Source: CAZIAK01 sp964537035
GTDB taxonomy: Bacteria > Planctomycetota > B15-G4
Length of the DNA: 64,000 nt
Reading direction: 5' to 3'
Assembly (NCBI GenBank): GCA_964537035.1
Contig: CAZIAK010000023.1
Location: 1 to 64,000, forward strand
The stretch's first letter is position 1; each line of letters opens with the position of its first letter. Below are positions 44,479 through 53,994 of this stretch, in pieces. The translations under genes were made by a program, and so were the position numbers. The notes below the pieces were generated by a model, which ran no database searches, was not told where the DNA came from, and saw only the letters and a list, made by a program, of their open reading frames with translations.

Positions 44479-45705
44479 GTGGCTCGGTACCATGCGCCGC
44501 TTCCCCGCGGTGTCCCGCTTGTGCTGACCTCGTTCCCACGTCCTCTGCGTCTGGCCATGCTGGCGGTGCTGCTGGTGTGGGGCGGGTTCAGCGTCGATCG
44601 GGCCATGCGGGGCAGCAACGACTTCGACGGCTTTCACGAGGCGGCGGCCACGGTGTGGGAGCACGGCCAGCTGTTGCACGACAAGGCCGTGTCCCGCTAC
44701 CCGCCCACGTTTCAGGTCTTGCTGGCGCCCTTCGGAGCCTTGCCCATCGGCTGGGCTGCGGCGTACTGGTATCTGCTCAGCGTCGCGGCGTTGGTGGCCT
44801 TGCCCCGAGAGCTGGCCCGGCTGACGGGAGTGCCTCCGCGAGAGCAGCTGTTCGCCTGGGCCGTGATGACGCCGCTCATCTTCAACGACCTCTCGTTGGG
44901 ACAGAGCGGCATCGTGCTGCTCTGGGCCATGACCTTCGCCTGCGTGCGCGCCCGAGAGGGCAAGGGTCTGCGTGGAGGCGTGGTGCTCGGCTTGTGCGCG
45001 GCCTTCAAGCTGCTCCCCGCGGCCCTGCTCGCCGTGCCCCTGATCATGGGACGCTTCACCCGCAGCGCGCCGGGCTTCGCTCTCGGCATGGGCGTCGCGC
45101 TCGCCGGTGCCCTGGCCTTGCTCGGCGGCGAGATCACCATCGAGGCCTTCGATTGGTGGCTACTGCGCAACACCGAGGGCCAGACGCCCTGGGCCCTGGT
45201 GGAGCAAGGCCGCTCCCTGCGCTTCAACAACCAGGCCCTGTGCACGGTGCTGGCCCGCACCTTCGGCGACCTCGGCGGAGCCAGCGCTCCCGGTGCGGTA
45301 CGTCTGGCCAGCTGGCCCCTGCACACCATCTGGTGGATCTACGGCGTGCTCGCCGCAGCCATCGCTATCTTGGGCCTGTGGGCCGCCGCCGCCTGCCGCC
45401 GCACGGGTGGCGATCGAGGCTGGGGCGGACTGTTCTCCCTCTCCTGCCTGGCCATGCTCCTGGCCGCGCCCCTGGTCTGGACCCACTACTTCTTCTGGGC
45501 CCTGCCAGCTTTCTTGGTGACTCCCCTATCACGGCGCGCGCGCAACGTTCTCGGCGGGGCCTTCGTGGTCTGCCTGGCCAGCGAGTCCCTGCGGGCCCTG
45601 GGCGCGCATTTGTGGATCAGCTTGGCGTTGTTCGTGGTCTTGGCCCGCCGCCTGGTGCGCGATCGGTCCTCCGGGACGCCGGGTCCAGGCGGGTCCACCT
45701 CCTGA
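44479..45705 (+). CDS. Glycosyltransferase 87 family membrane protein (DUF2029)
   Basis: 408 residues with about ten hydrophobic helices. The pattern DFDGFHEAAATVWEHGQLLH followed by RYPPTFQVLLAPFGALP is the typical first extracellular loop of GT87 proteins, which use polyprenyl-linked sugars (mannosyltransferases in actinobacteria). An Asp/Asn-rich loop precedes helix 2. GTG 44479 is used; GTG 44521 is also possible. The acceptor and sugar are unknown. It lies upstream of two kinase-fold genes on the same strand, which hints at envelope glycan work. Confidence 0.8.
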   Translation: MARYHAPLPRGVPLVLTSFPRPLRLAMLAVLLVWGGFSVDRAMRGSNDFDGFHEAAATVWEHGQLLHDKAVSRYPPTFQVLLAPFGALPIGWAAAYWYLLSVAALVALPRELARLTGVPPREQLFAWAVMTPLIFNDLSLGQSGIVLLWAMTFACVRAREGKGLRGGVVLGLCAAFKLLPAALLAVPLIMGRFTRSAPGFALGMGVALAGALALLGGEITIEAFDWWLLRNTEGQTPWALVEQGRSLRFNNQALCTVLARTFGDLGGASAPGAVRLASWPLHTIWWIYGVLAAAIAILGLWAAAACRRTGGDRGWGGLFSLSCLAMLLAAPLVWTHYFFWALPAFLVTPLSRRARNVLGGAFVVCLASESLRALGAHLWISLALFVVLARRLVRDRSSGTPGPGGSTS

Positions 45706-45836
45706 GAACTGTCAAGAATCAGTGTCCGCGCCTCCTCGGGCATCCGTAAACTCGTGGCGGCTGGCCGGCCGCGAGATCGCCTGATCTCAGCGAGCCCCCG
45801 GCAGCCCTCTTCGCCGCCCGCCCGAGACATCTCAGC

Positions 45837-46715
45837 ATGACCCCCGCACCCACACCCGGCAGCAAGCCCGCCCACCCAGAGGTGCTGCGCCTGGACGCCA
45901 TCACCGACAAGGAGCACCTCGCCGGGGCTGGCAACTGGCTCTACAAGATCCCTTTTCGTGACGGCCACGCGGTGCTCAAGGGCTACTTCGGCAACCGCAA
46001 CCCCCTGCTGCACGTGAAGAAGACCGTGGGCAACGTGATGCTCACCGGGCGCACGTCGCACATGCCGTCGGCCCGCTGCAAGCACGAGCGGGAGTGCGTC
46101 GAGGTCTGGGAGAAGCATGGCTTTCGTTGCTTCGGCATCTATCCCGAGGTGATCTTCGAAGACCTGCCCGAGGGGCAGTACCTGCTCTTCGATTACGTCC
46201 CCGGGTTGCACTTCAAGAACTACTTCGCCGATGACTCAGTGCCCGTCGAAGAGCGACTGGACACCTGGCGTCGGTGGTTGCCCGAGTGGCATCGTCGGCA
46301 CAAGGCGGCGGTCGAGCACAGCGAGCCCCGGCTCATCCACGAGAACGGCGACGTGAAGCACGTGATGTTGTGGGAGGGCGACTTCGTCTACTTCGACTTC
46401 GAGATCTGCTTCCGCTCCAGCGACGTGCGCGATCTGGTGGGCCGAGAGCTGCTGGCCTACCTGCGCTCGATGGGCAAGTGGTTCGGCGACAAGATGTACG
46501 ACCTGATGATGGACGAGGTGGTCATCCACTACCCGGACAAGAGCCTGCTCATGGAGGGCTGGGCCCACGCGTTCGAGAACCACAACGTGGCCATGCGCTA
46601 CGCCCGCCGCCTCGACTACGCGCTGAAGGCCAAGAACAAGAAGCCCTACAGCAAGTACTCGGTGGCCCTCGACCTGAAGCGCCGCCTCGACGCGGCCTCG
46701 CTCACCAACGGGTGA
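45837..46715 (+). CDS. Kinase-fold protein of the LPS-kinase-like type
   Basis: 292 residues. A protein-kinase-like fold is suggested by AGAGNWLYKIPF (N-lobe strand), AVLKGYFGN with the candidate ATP-binding Lys, YLLFDYVPGLHF (hinge) and HENGDVKHVMLWEGDFVYFD followed by FE, where the last Asp would bind magnesium. This resembles WaaP/InaA-type kinases that phosphorylate lipid-linked sugars. No signal peptide. Its stop overlaps the next start as GTGA, and the next protein is a paralogue. Substrate unknown. Confidence 0.7.
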   Translation: MTPAPTPGSKPAHPEVLRLDAITDKEHLAGAGNWLYKIPFRDGHAVLKGYFGNRNPLLHVKKTVGNVMLTGRTSHMPSARCKHERECVEVWEKHGFRCFGIYPEVIFEDLPEGQYLLFDYVPGLHFKNYFADDSVPVEERLDTWRRWLPEWHRRHKAAVEHSEPRLIHENGDVKHVMLWEGDFVYFDFEICFRSSDVRDLVGRELLAYLRSMGKWFGDKMYDLMMDEVVIHYPDKSLLMEGWAHAFENHNVAMRYARRLDYALKAKNKKPYSKYSVALDLKRRLDAASLTNG

Positions 46716-47509
46716 ATCACGGGGTCGACGGCAACCTGGTCTTTACCTTCGAGACGAAGGTCGGCCGGGTCGTGCAGAAGCTGTACTTCCCCCGAAAGAG
46801 CCGGCTGCGAGAGGGCTTTCGTGCGGCCCTGGGTCGGCTGCGCGGGACCAAGACGTCTCAGCGAGCCAGCCAGCGCCAGCTGACCGAGGCCACGCAGCTG
46901 GTGCATTGGCGCGAGCAGGGTTTCGATGTGCCCCGGCTCATCGCGCCTGCCGAGATCGACTTCGTCCCCGGGCCGTACAACCTGTTCGAGTTCGTTGATG
47001 GCGAGGTGTTGCTGCAGGCCCTGCGTCGTGAGGGAGGGCGGTCGCTCGCCGACCGGCGTGAGTTGATGGCCCGCTACGCGGCGTCCTGGCAGGAGCGGCA
47101 TGCAGCGGCCCTTGAGCGCGACGACCCGCGCCTGTTGCAGGAGCACGGTACGCTTGAGCACGTGATCCTGAGTGGCGATCGTCTGGTGACCTTCGATCAC
47201 GAGCAGGCTTTCCTGCCGGGCACAGCGGTGTTGCCCGTGGTGGCCAAGGAGTTTGCCAGCGGCCTGCGTTCACTGCTGAAGGGCTGCGCTCCCGAGGCGT
47301 TCGACGAGCTGCTCGACGCGCTCATCAGCGGCTACGGCAACGACGAGCTGCTGCGGGCGATGGTCGAGCAGATCCGTCAGCCGCCGTCGCCGTTCGGGCG
47401 CTGGGTCACGGGCCTCGACCGCAGGCGCGAACTCAAGCGCGGCGCCGATCGGGGCAAGTACGCAGCCCTGGATCGTCTCGCCGGGCGCTTGGGTGGCAGC
47501 GGGGCGTAG
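46712..47509 (+). CDS. Second kinase-fold protein, paralogue of the preceding one
   Basis: 265 residues. It shares the order of motifs with its neighbour: VQKLYFPRKSRLREGFRAAL, YNLFEFVDGEVLLQAL (hinge) and LQEHGTLEHVILSGDRLVTF followed by DHEQAFLPG (magnesium Asp). Its basic N-lobe loop is reminiscent of LPS heptose kinases. The GTG start at 46712 overlaps the upstream stop, so both are translated together. A third related protein is encoded at 53995. Confidence 0.68.
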   Translation: MNHGVDGNLVFTFETKVGRVVQKLYFPRKSRLREGFRAALGRLRGTKTSQRASQRQLTEATQLVHWREQGFDVPRLIAPAEIDFVPGPYNLFEFVDGEVLLQALRREGGRSLADRRELMARYAASWQERHAAALERDDPRLLQEHGTLEHVILSGDRLVTFDHEQAFLPGTAVLPVVAKEFASGLRSLLKGCAPEAFDELLDALISGYGNDELLRAMVEQIRQPPSPFGRWVTGLDRRRELKRGADRGKYAALDRLAGRLGGSGA

Positions 47510-47537
47510 GCTGTCCACGCTCTCCGGGGTCTTGCCC

Positions 47538-50075
47538 TCACGGCGCCTGCACGACGATGCGGGCGGCGGCTGTAGTGGCCACTGTGTTGGGCGGGCAGTT
47601 GTTGGGCCACAAGAACTGGGTGAAGACGGTGAGTCCGGCCAGGGTGGCATCGGCGGGCATGCGCAGGGGGACTTCGGCGAAGCCCACATCGTTGCTGCTC
47701 ACGGGCAAGAGCGTGAGGGCGGCCGTGGGGTCGGGCCAGACCAGCGCTCCGCCGACGATCAAGGGCTGGGGCAGGACGTTGCTCGAGAACATCAGCAGTC
47801 CCATGGCGTTCGCCGGGCCGTTGGTGCTGCTCAGGGCGAAACTGGCATTGCCGATCTGGGGCCAATCGGACGCGCCGAGAGCAAGGGCCCCGTTGCAGCC
47901 GTGAGACGATGTGCCGATGCGATCGACACCGCTGGGCAGCATGGTGAAGACACCGATGAAGATGTTGGGCGTGGTGCCGACCCCCAAGGGGTTGGGGATC
48001 GTGGTGGGCAGGTTGAAGGACCTCGTGGTACCGGCGACGACGGCGAGGCCTTCGGGGGAGACCGCCAAGCCCACCGGCCAATTGTCATCGCCTTGGCCGC
48101 CGAAGTACGTTGAGTACATGAGCGATTGGCCGGAGGGGTGCAGCCGTGTGACAAAACCATCGAATGCCCCGGCGTTTGATGAACTGAGGGCGCCTGCTGT
48201 GGTGGGAAAGCTGCCGGGCGAGCTGGTCCGGCCAGTGACTGTGATGGCTCCAGCGCTGTCTAGATGGAGGGCGACATCTAGGTTCTCAATGCCCGCACCT
48301 CCCAGGAATGTCGAGTAGGGCAGCTCAGAGCCATCAGCGCTGAGGCGGGAAATGAAGACATCTTCAATCCCGAACGAGGTGCTGCCGGTCAAATTGATCA
48401 GTGGACTGTAGGCGTTGGCTGTGATCGGGAAGTCTGCAGATTGGGTGTGTCCTACGACGATGACATCCCCGTTGGGAGCCAGTGCGAGGTCTTGCGCCCG
48501 GTCGTGCTTCAGCCCGCCCAGCACTGTTGAGTAGACAAGGCCGCTGCCGTCGGCCGTGAATCGGGTCACGAAGGCGTGCGATGATGTGTTGAGGAACGTC
48601 GTTTGGAAGGCGCCATGGGTGACAGGGTGATCCGTCTCATAGCTGCCCCCCGCAACGATGACCTCTCCTGTGGGCTCGTCCACCACCACCGCAGTACCAC
48701 CTCTCAGCATGGTGGAGAACTGCAGCCCGCTGCCGTCGGGGGTGAAGCGGGTGACAAACCCGTCGAAGGAGTCATTGGGCGTGGGATCGAAGGCGCCGGG
48801 AGTGGTGGGAAAGTCTGACCCCGTGGCCCGACCCACCACAGTGATCGTGCCGTCAGGTTCGATGTAGATCCCATGACACTCCTCTGAGGCGAGAAAGTCA
48901 GAGCCGCCGAGGTAGGTGCAGAAGACGACATCATCACCCTGGGGTGAGAGTCGGGCGACGAAGGCGTCGGATAGGCCGCTGAGTGTCGTGGCGTAGGCAC
49001 CAGGTGTGACTGGCAGGTCGTCGATGCCACCGGAGCTGCCACCAATGACGGCACCGCCTTGCTCATCGAGGGTCATGCAGTACGGGGTTGTTGAAGTGCT
49101 TCCGCCGAAGAATGTGGAATAGACCAATGAACCGTTCTGACCATTGAGCCTCGTTACAAAGGCAGTCGATGCTGTAGTTGCCGCGCTTGGATGAGTCTCG
49201 AACAGGACGCCGGGCGTCGTGGGGTAGTCGATCGAGAACGTCCACCCGCTGACCACCACATCGCCAGAGTCGGTGAGCTCCACTCCTCTGAGATCATCAA
49301 GGTTGGACCCACCAATCACCAGTCCCCACAGAATCCCGCTGGTGACGATCTGGCTGCTGTCCAAACCGCCGGGGAATGGACCCAGCTCCAATCTGTCTTG
49401 GCCTTCGGCCTCCAGGCCTCTCCAACTCAGGGCCGAGTCCGTCCGGTCGGACTGCAGGACAGGCTGCTGCCACCGAAGAGAGCCGAACTCCGTGCCAAGT
49501 TGGGCGTCGCCCTGAGCGCCAATGATCAGCGAAGAGACACCCTCGCAGCGCAGTCGCACAGCGCTTGCGTCGACTCCTGGTGCGCACTCGAACTCAAAGC
49601 CCAGGCCGTTGGAATCTCCCCGCACCTTCAGGTCAACGCCGGGGAAGGCCGAAGGCCAGACGATGGACGAGAAGCTGGGCACATCTCTGTGCCAGCCCTC
49701 ACGGTCTTGGCCTTGAAGGAAGTGGTACACGCCCGGCAAGGGGTCTTGCCCAAGAGGATCACTTGCTCCATCCCAGGCGATGCGTACGAGCAACTCCTGG
49801 CGAGTGCCGTCGGGCAAGTCCTGCCGAAAACCCAGGGCGATCCCCGATGCCTCGATGCCGACGACCACGCCGCCCATGCGCCCTACGTAAAGCGCTGGGA
49901 CATCCCATTGCCCACGGTTTTCGACGAAGGCGGCTTGAGCTGTGGTCGCTGACGGCACAACGTCTGTTTGGCCGAAGAGCGCTGGCGTACCGGCCATCAC
50001 CACGACGACTGCTCTTGCCAAGTGCTCAACGCATGTCTTGGTGAGGAGGTTTGCCCGTATCTTGTGTTTCACCAT
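47538..50075 (-). CDS. Exported SBBP-repeat beta-propeller protein
   Basis: 845 residues. The N-terminal domain begins after a signal peptide with AAFVENRGQWDVPALYV, the hallmark of the domain that precedes SBBP repeats. Then come about seven propeller blades with the repeat pattern YSTxLGG and GGxxFVTRxTxDGSGLxYST. The final 130 residues form a beta tail ending in AAARIVVQAP, which resembles other exported proteins here more loosely. ATG 50075 lies two bases after the stop of the oxidase-like gene, so the two are co-transcribed. Codon use is less GC-biased than in neighbours. Probably a surface or extracellular binding protein. Confidence 0.85.
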   Translation of the reverse strand: MVKHKIRANLLTKTCVEHLARAVVVVMAGTPALFGQTDVVPSATTAQAAFVENRGQWDVPALYVGRMGGVVVGIEASGIALGFRQDLPDGTRQELLVRIAWDGASDPLGQDPLPGVYHFLQGQDREGWHRDVPSFSSIVWPSAFPGVDLKVRGDSNGLGFEFECAPGVDASAVRLRCEGVSSLIIGAQGDAQLGTEFGSLRWQQPVLQSDRTDSALSWRGLEAEGQDRLELGPFPGGLDSSQIVTSGILWGLVIGGSNLDDLRGVELTDSGDVVVSGWTFSIDYPTTPGVLFETHPSAATTASTAFVTRLNGQNGSLVYSTFFGGSTSTTPYCMTLDEQGGAVIGGSSGGIDDLPVTPGAYATTLSGLSDAFVARLSPQGDDVVFCTYLGGSDFLASEECHGIYIEPDGTITVVGRATGSDFPTTPGAFDPTPNDSFDGFVTRFTPDGSGLQFSTMLRGGTAVVVDEPTGEVIVAGGSYETDHPVTHGAFQTTFLNTSSHAFVTRFTADGSGLVYSTVLGGLKHDRAQDLALAPNGDVIVVGHTQSADFPITANAYSPLINLTGSTSFGIEDVFISRLSADGSELPYSTFLGGAGIENLDVALHLDSAGAITVTGRTSSPGSFPTTAGALSSSNAGAFDGFVTRLHPSGQSLMYSTYFGGQGDDNWPVGLAVSPEGLAVVAGTTRSFNLPTTIPNPLGVGTTPNIFIGVFTMLPSGVDRIGTSSHGCNGALALGASDWPQIGNASFALSSTNGPANAMGLLMFSSNVLPQPLIVGGALVWPDPTAALTLLPVSSNDVGFAEVPLRMPADATLAGLTVFTQFLWPNNCPPNTVATTAAARIVVQAP

Positions 50076-50077
50076 GG

Positions 50078-51937
50078 CTATTGGAGCTTCACGATCACAG
50101 CCGGGCTGGGCACGTCGTTGATGTCCACGGCGGTGAGGAGGTAGTAGCCCTCGGGAGCAACGTCGCTGTCCTTCGGCCAGGTCACCTCCAGGGTAAGCTG
50201 AGGAGGTGAACCAGTTGGGGGCGAGAATTCGGTGAAAGACAGTTCCATATATCGCTGGTCGAACGCGGCCGTATGCGTCACAGAGGAAGGGCTCAGGAGT
50301 GCCACGCGATCAATGGCTGAGTGAGTCGCGCTCACGGTGATAGTCAGGAAGCTAAGACTGCCATAGCTCACCACCGAGTCTACGGTGTCGATGCTCGGCC
50401 GTTTGCTGCGGAAGAAGTACGATGGCTTGAAGACCTCAATGGAGTGGCTGGGAGAAGGACTACCAGTGCCCCGTCCCCCAGCCGACATGACCCGGCCGTC
50501 CTGCAGGAGGGCCGCCACGGAGTGGTACAAACGCTTCAGTTGCTGGGGAGCCAGCAGTGTCCAGTTGAGAAGTGCGCCCGGGCCAAACACCTCGGGTGGC
50601 TCGAATCGCTCGGGACGCAGCCAGCCGGTGCAAACACTGGCTGCGTCTTTGCCCAAACCACCGACGATGAGAATCGACCCGTCCAGCAGGACGACGGCGT
50701 TGGAGTTGAAGCGCTCGTATCGCATGTCTGGGACGCCAAGGTCGTCCCAGACGGTCGTCTCAGAAGGAGCTTGGTCGGGCGGCCCCGCAGGGACATCAAG
50801 AACCTCCACCAAGTTGATCACAGGGGCTTCGCAGGCCGAGCCATCGTCGAAGGGGTGTTCTGTGCCACCCATGTTGTAGATGACCTCATTCGACACGCTT
50901 CCCGTGTTGTCCAGGAAGAGCATGTGTACCGCATTGCCACCAGCGTGCTGAGCAAGGTGGGGCGTTTCCACGCCTTGCTCCCAGCGGAACAGCTCGCCCG
51001 GACCGCTGGGGCAGGCAGGTTGTTCGAGGTCGATGACGTAGCTGGTGTGCAGTGGTGGATCGGGAACCGGAGGCCTGTTCTCTGCATCGACCCAGAGCAA
51101 CGAGTTGTTGGAGAGGGCGAACACCTTGGGGTAGTCGGAGATGGCGATGTAGTCATCGGTGGTGACGCAACCGCTGGCGAAGTCCTGATTCTCATCGAGA
51201 GGCAGGAAGGCGCCTGTCAGGACGTCGTATTCCTCTCGTATCTGCTCCGTGGTGGGAGTGAGGGGAGGGGGCTCGCCCGAGTCCGTGTGGCCGAGAACGA
51301 CGATGTTGCCGTCTCGATTGCGAACGGTGCTCGGGTAGTAGTGGTCGCGGGCCATGGCATTCGGCAGCTTCATCCATGTGCCCGAGGCCTGCTGAAAGAG
51401 GAAGGCATCAGCGACGCCTGTGGCGCCGGTGAAAGTGAAGTCACGCCCTCCAGGTGCGAGGAGATCTCCGTTGGGAAGGAACGAGTGTCCCGCGCAGAAG
51501 ATGTCCTCGCTGCCGTCCAGCTCGGCTGGCACGGGCTGGATGTCCAGGTTGACAGGGCCCCGTGGGTCATTGGGGTCCCAGATGTAGGTTTGGGGAATGT
51601 ACGGTGACGAATCAGCATCCGGCCAGCACCAGAGCAAGACCTGGCCAGCGTATTCGCCAACGGGTAGGACGCAGGCGTGTGCGATTTCACCCTCAGGGTT
51701 CGTGCCGCCGGGGGGAGTCGGGAGCGGGTACTTGATCAGCGAGCCCAGATCGAACGGGCCTTCCCACTGGCCGTGCACAATCGGTGTCGGTGGAGGGCCG
51801 GAGATGATCTCGGCCTGGACCGTGGGCTGGGCTGCCAGCTAATGTGTCCATGCTCCCAACGAGACCATGGTCAGCAAGGCGACGAGTACAGTCGTTCGGC
51901 CATGCACAGACGGTCGGTTCTTCGTGGTTGTCCCCAT
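50078..51937 (-). pseudogene. Galactose-oxidase-like (kelch/DUF1929) gene with in-frame amber codon
   Basis: From ATG 51937 (GGGAG eight bases upstream) the frame gives a signal peptide containing TTVLVALLTMVSLGAWTH. It then meets TAG at 51839-51841 and continues in the same frame for 586 codons. Downstream are kelch-type blades and the copper-site region of glyoxal/galactose oxidases: LKRLYHSVAALLQDGRVMSA and SSVTHTAAFDQRYMEL. The C-terminal DUF1929 beta domain ends AVIVKLQ. CAG to TAG would be one change. Without readthrough only a GTG at 51778 could start, leaving no export signal. Either a recent nonsense mutation or a sequence error. Confidence 0.75.
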
Positions 51938-52136
51938 GCTCTCATCTCCCAGATGTAGGCTGTTGTTCAGACACGGCTCCTTCGTCGCCCCGGTGTTGTC
52001 TGCCCGACTCTACTCTGCGCTCCCCACCCCGTAGGGAGCTGTGAGCACTGAAGGCAACACAGGCGAGTGGTTTCAGGCTATGCCTGACTCTGGATTCCGT
52101 CAAACAACCCGCGCGTCGGCTGGTGTCGCGCCCCGG

Positions 52137-52622
52137 TCAGGCCCTGCCGTCGTTGATCCACTCGACGGCGCCGCCGGGCAGGAAGTAGACGATGAGCATG
52201 CGGCCGCCGGTGACGGTGGGCACGTGGGCGCTGTCCGGGGCGAAGGTCACCCAGCCCGGGGCCTGTCCGTCGAACTTGGGTTCGCCGTCGATGGCGAAGC
52301 ACAGGTTGATCTCGCCCTTGGGGTGGCGGTGGTTCACGCCCGGGCCGGTCATCCAGACGAAGTCGATGGAGAAGTCTCGCGTGGCTTCGCCTGCCTTGGC
52401 CAGCCGTGAGTAGCGGATGGCGTCGTTGCCCCGGTCGCAGATCTCGCCGCTCTCGACGGCGGCGACCAACGCGGCGCGCAGGGCCAGTGCCGCCTCTCCT
52501 TCGTGTGGGTAGGCGCTCTCGAGCTGCTCACGTGCACCGGCTGCATCGGCAAGATTCACAGCGGCCGCAGCCGAAAGGGGGGCGGCGAGCAGCTCACGCA
52601 ATGCGTCGGTGGATGTGGTCAT
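52137..52622 (-). CDS. DUF4863-like cupin-fold protein
   Basis: 161 residues. After a helical start, the C-terminal half holds a cupin-like beta barrel: GPGVNHRHPKGEINLCFAID, where the two His and Glu could bind a metal, then GWVTFAPDSAHVPTVTGGRM. I associate this pattern with DUF4863, a family that includes an hydroxylaminobenzoate lyase, but the reaction here is not established. ATG 52622 overlaps the stop of the peroxiredoxin gene (ATGA), which makes it the last gene of a HAD-peroxiredoxin operon. Confidence 0.6.
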   Translation of the reverse strand: MTTSTDALRELLAAPLSAAAAVNLADAAGAREQLESAYPHEGEAALALRAALVAAVESGEICDRGNDAIRYSRLAKAGEATRDFSIDFVWMTGPGVNHRHPKGEINLCFAIDGEPKFDGQAPGWVTFAPDSAHVPTVTGGRMLIVYFLPGGAVEWINDGRA

Positions 52623-53098
52623 GAGTCGTGGCCTTTCAGGCGTGCGATGGATGCGTTGACGTGGGCCTTGATGCCGAACAGCGAGACCGCCTCGGCGTGT
52701 TCGATCAGGCCCTCTGCGTCGATGATGTAGGTGATGCGCCGGGGCGCCCGGGCGGCTCGGTCGTCCGCAGCATGATAGGCCAGAGCCATGGTGCGCTCGG
52801 TGTCGCAGAGCAGGGGATAGCCGAAGCCGTGCTTGTCTGCGAAGGCCTTGTTGGCCGCCACCGTGTCGAAGGACACGCCGAAGACTCTCAAGTTCGGAGC
52901 GAGTTGGGGGATTCGATCACGGAACCCCTTGCCTTGCACCGTTCAGCCAGGGGTGCTGGCGTGGGGGTAGAACCACAAGAGCACTCGGCTGCCCCGCTGC
53001 TCGGCGAGGGTGACCGTGCGGCCCTCGTGGTCGAGCACTGCGAAGTCGGGGGCAGGTGTGCCCACGGTGAGCAGTTCTGGTCGCTTGCCGAAGATCAT
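52619..53098 (-). CDS. Peroxiredoxin selenoprotein (BCP/PrxQ type, TPGUT)
   Basis: Reading through TGA at 52943-52945 gives 159 residues of a bacterioferritin-comigratory-type peroxiredoxin. Before it: GTPAPDFAVLDHEGRTVTL and VLLWFYPHASTPG; after it: TVQGKGFRDRI, VFGVSFDT and GFGYPLLCDTE. UGA (residue 52) sits exactly at the peroxidatic Cys of TPGCT. The usual resolving Cys five residues later is Gly, so it is a one-Sec type. ATG 53098 has GGAG nine bases upstream. A SECIS-like hairpin follows the UGA. It reduces peroxides in the cytoplasm. It lies four bases after the HAD gene stop. Confidence 0.88.
52908..52945 (-). promoter_or_regulatory. UGA codon plus bacterial SECIS-like hairpin (peroxiredoxin gene)
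   Basis: TGA at 52945-52943 is followed after 21 bases by the loop CGTGATC (52921-52915), closed by a seven-pair stem GGGGTTC/GAATCCC with one G-T pair. Loop distance and G at loop position 2 agree with bacterial SECIS rules. Confidence 0.75.
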
Positions 53099-53102
53099 CG
53101 TC

Positions 53103-53759
53103 TCAACTCCAGTCGCTGTTCTGCCAGGCGGTGGGGACATCGGCCATGCCTCCGGGCAGGATACGCTCGGGGCCCGCGGCGCGCAGCTCGTCTTCGCTGC
53201 CCACGCCGCCCAGCACGGCCCAGCAGCGGATGCCCGCGGCGTTGGCGGCGAGCACGTCTGCGTCCGAGTCGCCGATCATCAGCGCTTCGTGGGGCTCGGC
53301 GGACAGTCCCCGCAAGGCCAGCAGCAGCAGGTCGGGGGCGGGCTTGGGATGCTCGACCAGGTCACGGCCGCTGACCTGGGTCATGTGCGCGGCGAGCTGT
53401 AGCGCAGTGAGCGTGTGCTCGGCGGCGCCGGTGGTGCGCGAGGTCGCCACGGCCAGGGTCGCGCCGAAGCTTGCCAGCGCGTCGAGGGCGGCGAGGACTC
53501 CGGGCAGGATGCGCGTGCGCGCGGGCAGCTGGGGCACGAAACGCTCGACGAAGATCGCCGACATGGCGGCAGGGTCGTCGGCGCCGAGCAGCTTCCAGGT
53601 GTCGTCTGGGGGCTGGCCGATGCGGGCGTGGGTCCAGGCCCGGTCGGGGACTCGCAGCCCCGCTTCGGTGGCCAGGGCGATGACGCCGTCGACGATGGCG
53701 TCATGAGCGTCGATGAGTGTGCCGTCGAGGTCGAGCAGAACGATGCGGGGAGCGGCCAT
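53103..53759 (-). CDS. HAD-superfamily phosphatase (phosphoglycolate-phosphatase-like)
   Basis: 218 residues. Motif I LLDLDGTLIDAHDAIVDGV holds the nucleophile Asp and acid/base Asp. Motif II is VATSRTT. Motif III Lys lies in VEHPKPAPDLLLLAL. Motif IV MIGDSDADVLAANAAGI binds magnesium. This order and a helical cap between motifs I and II match the Gph/PGMB group. It is the first gene of an operon with the peroxiredoxin and DUF4863-like genes. ATG 53759. Substrate not determined by sequence. Confidence 0.87.
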   Translation of the reverse strand: MAAPRIVLLDLDGTLIDAHDAIVDGVIALATEAGLRVPDRAWTHARIGQPPDDTWKLLGADDPAAMSAIFVERFVPQLPARTRILPGVLAALDALASFGATLAVATSRTTGAAEHTLTALQLAAHMTQVSGRDLVEHPKPAPDLLLLALRGLSAEPHEALMIGDSDADVLAANAAGIRCWAVLGGVGSEDELRAAGPERILPGGMADVPTAWQNSDWS

Positions 53760-53994
53760 GGGGCGAGAGGCTAACCCGTGGGGCTGGCGGACGGGAGCCC
53801 CTGGTCATTCCTGTGAGGGCCCTGCTGCGGGGGAGCGCTGGCCTTGCGTGATGGGTGCGCCCGTGGGTTCGGGCGGGGTTGGGGCCAGGGGCTTGGTCTG
53901 GCGTTCTGGCGGGGACTGGAGATCGCCCGCATCCTCGTCGCCTATCATGTCTCGCCATGAGGGATCGGCCACAACAGAGACCGGAGCCAGCGCC

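Noticed and set aside
46274..46711. Extended upstream start for the second kinase-like gene
   Set aside because: That stretch is the out-of-frame copy of the first kinase gene; the GTG at 46712 gives the paralogous N-terminus.
51839..51841. Pyrrolysine at the TAG in the oxidase-like gene
   Set aside because: The codon lies in a signal peptide where a catalytic Pyl has no role, and no pyl genes are visible.
10138..53098. General UGA recoding (genetic code 4 or 25)
   Set aside because: Many clear genes end in TGA with ATGA or GTGA overlaps to the next start, so UGA is a normal stop here; only two context-specific sites look recoded.
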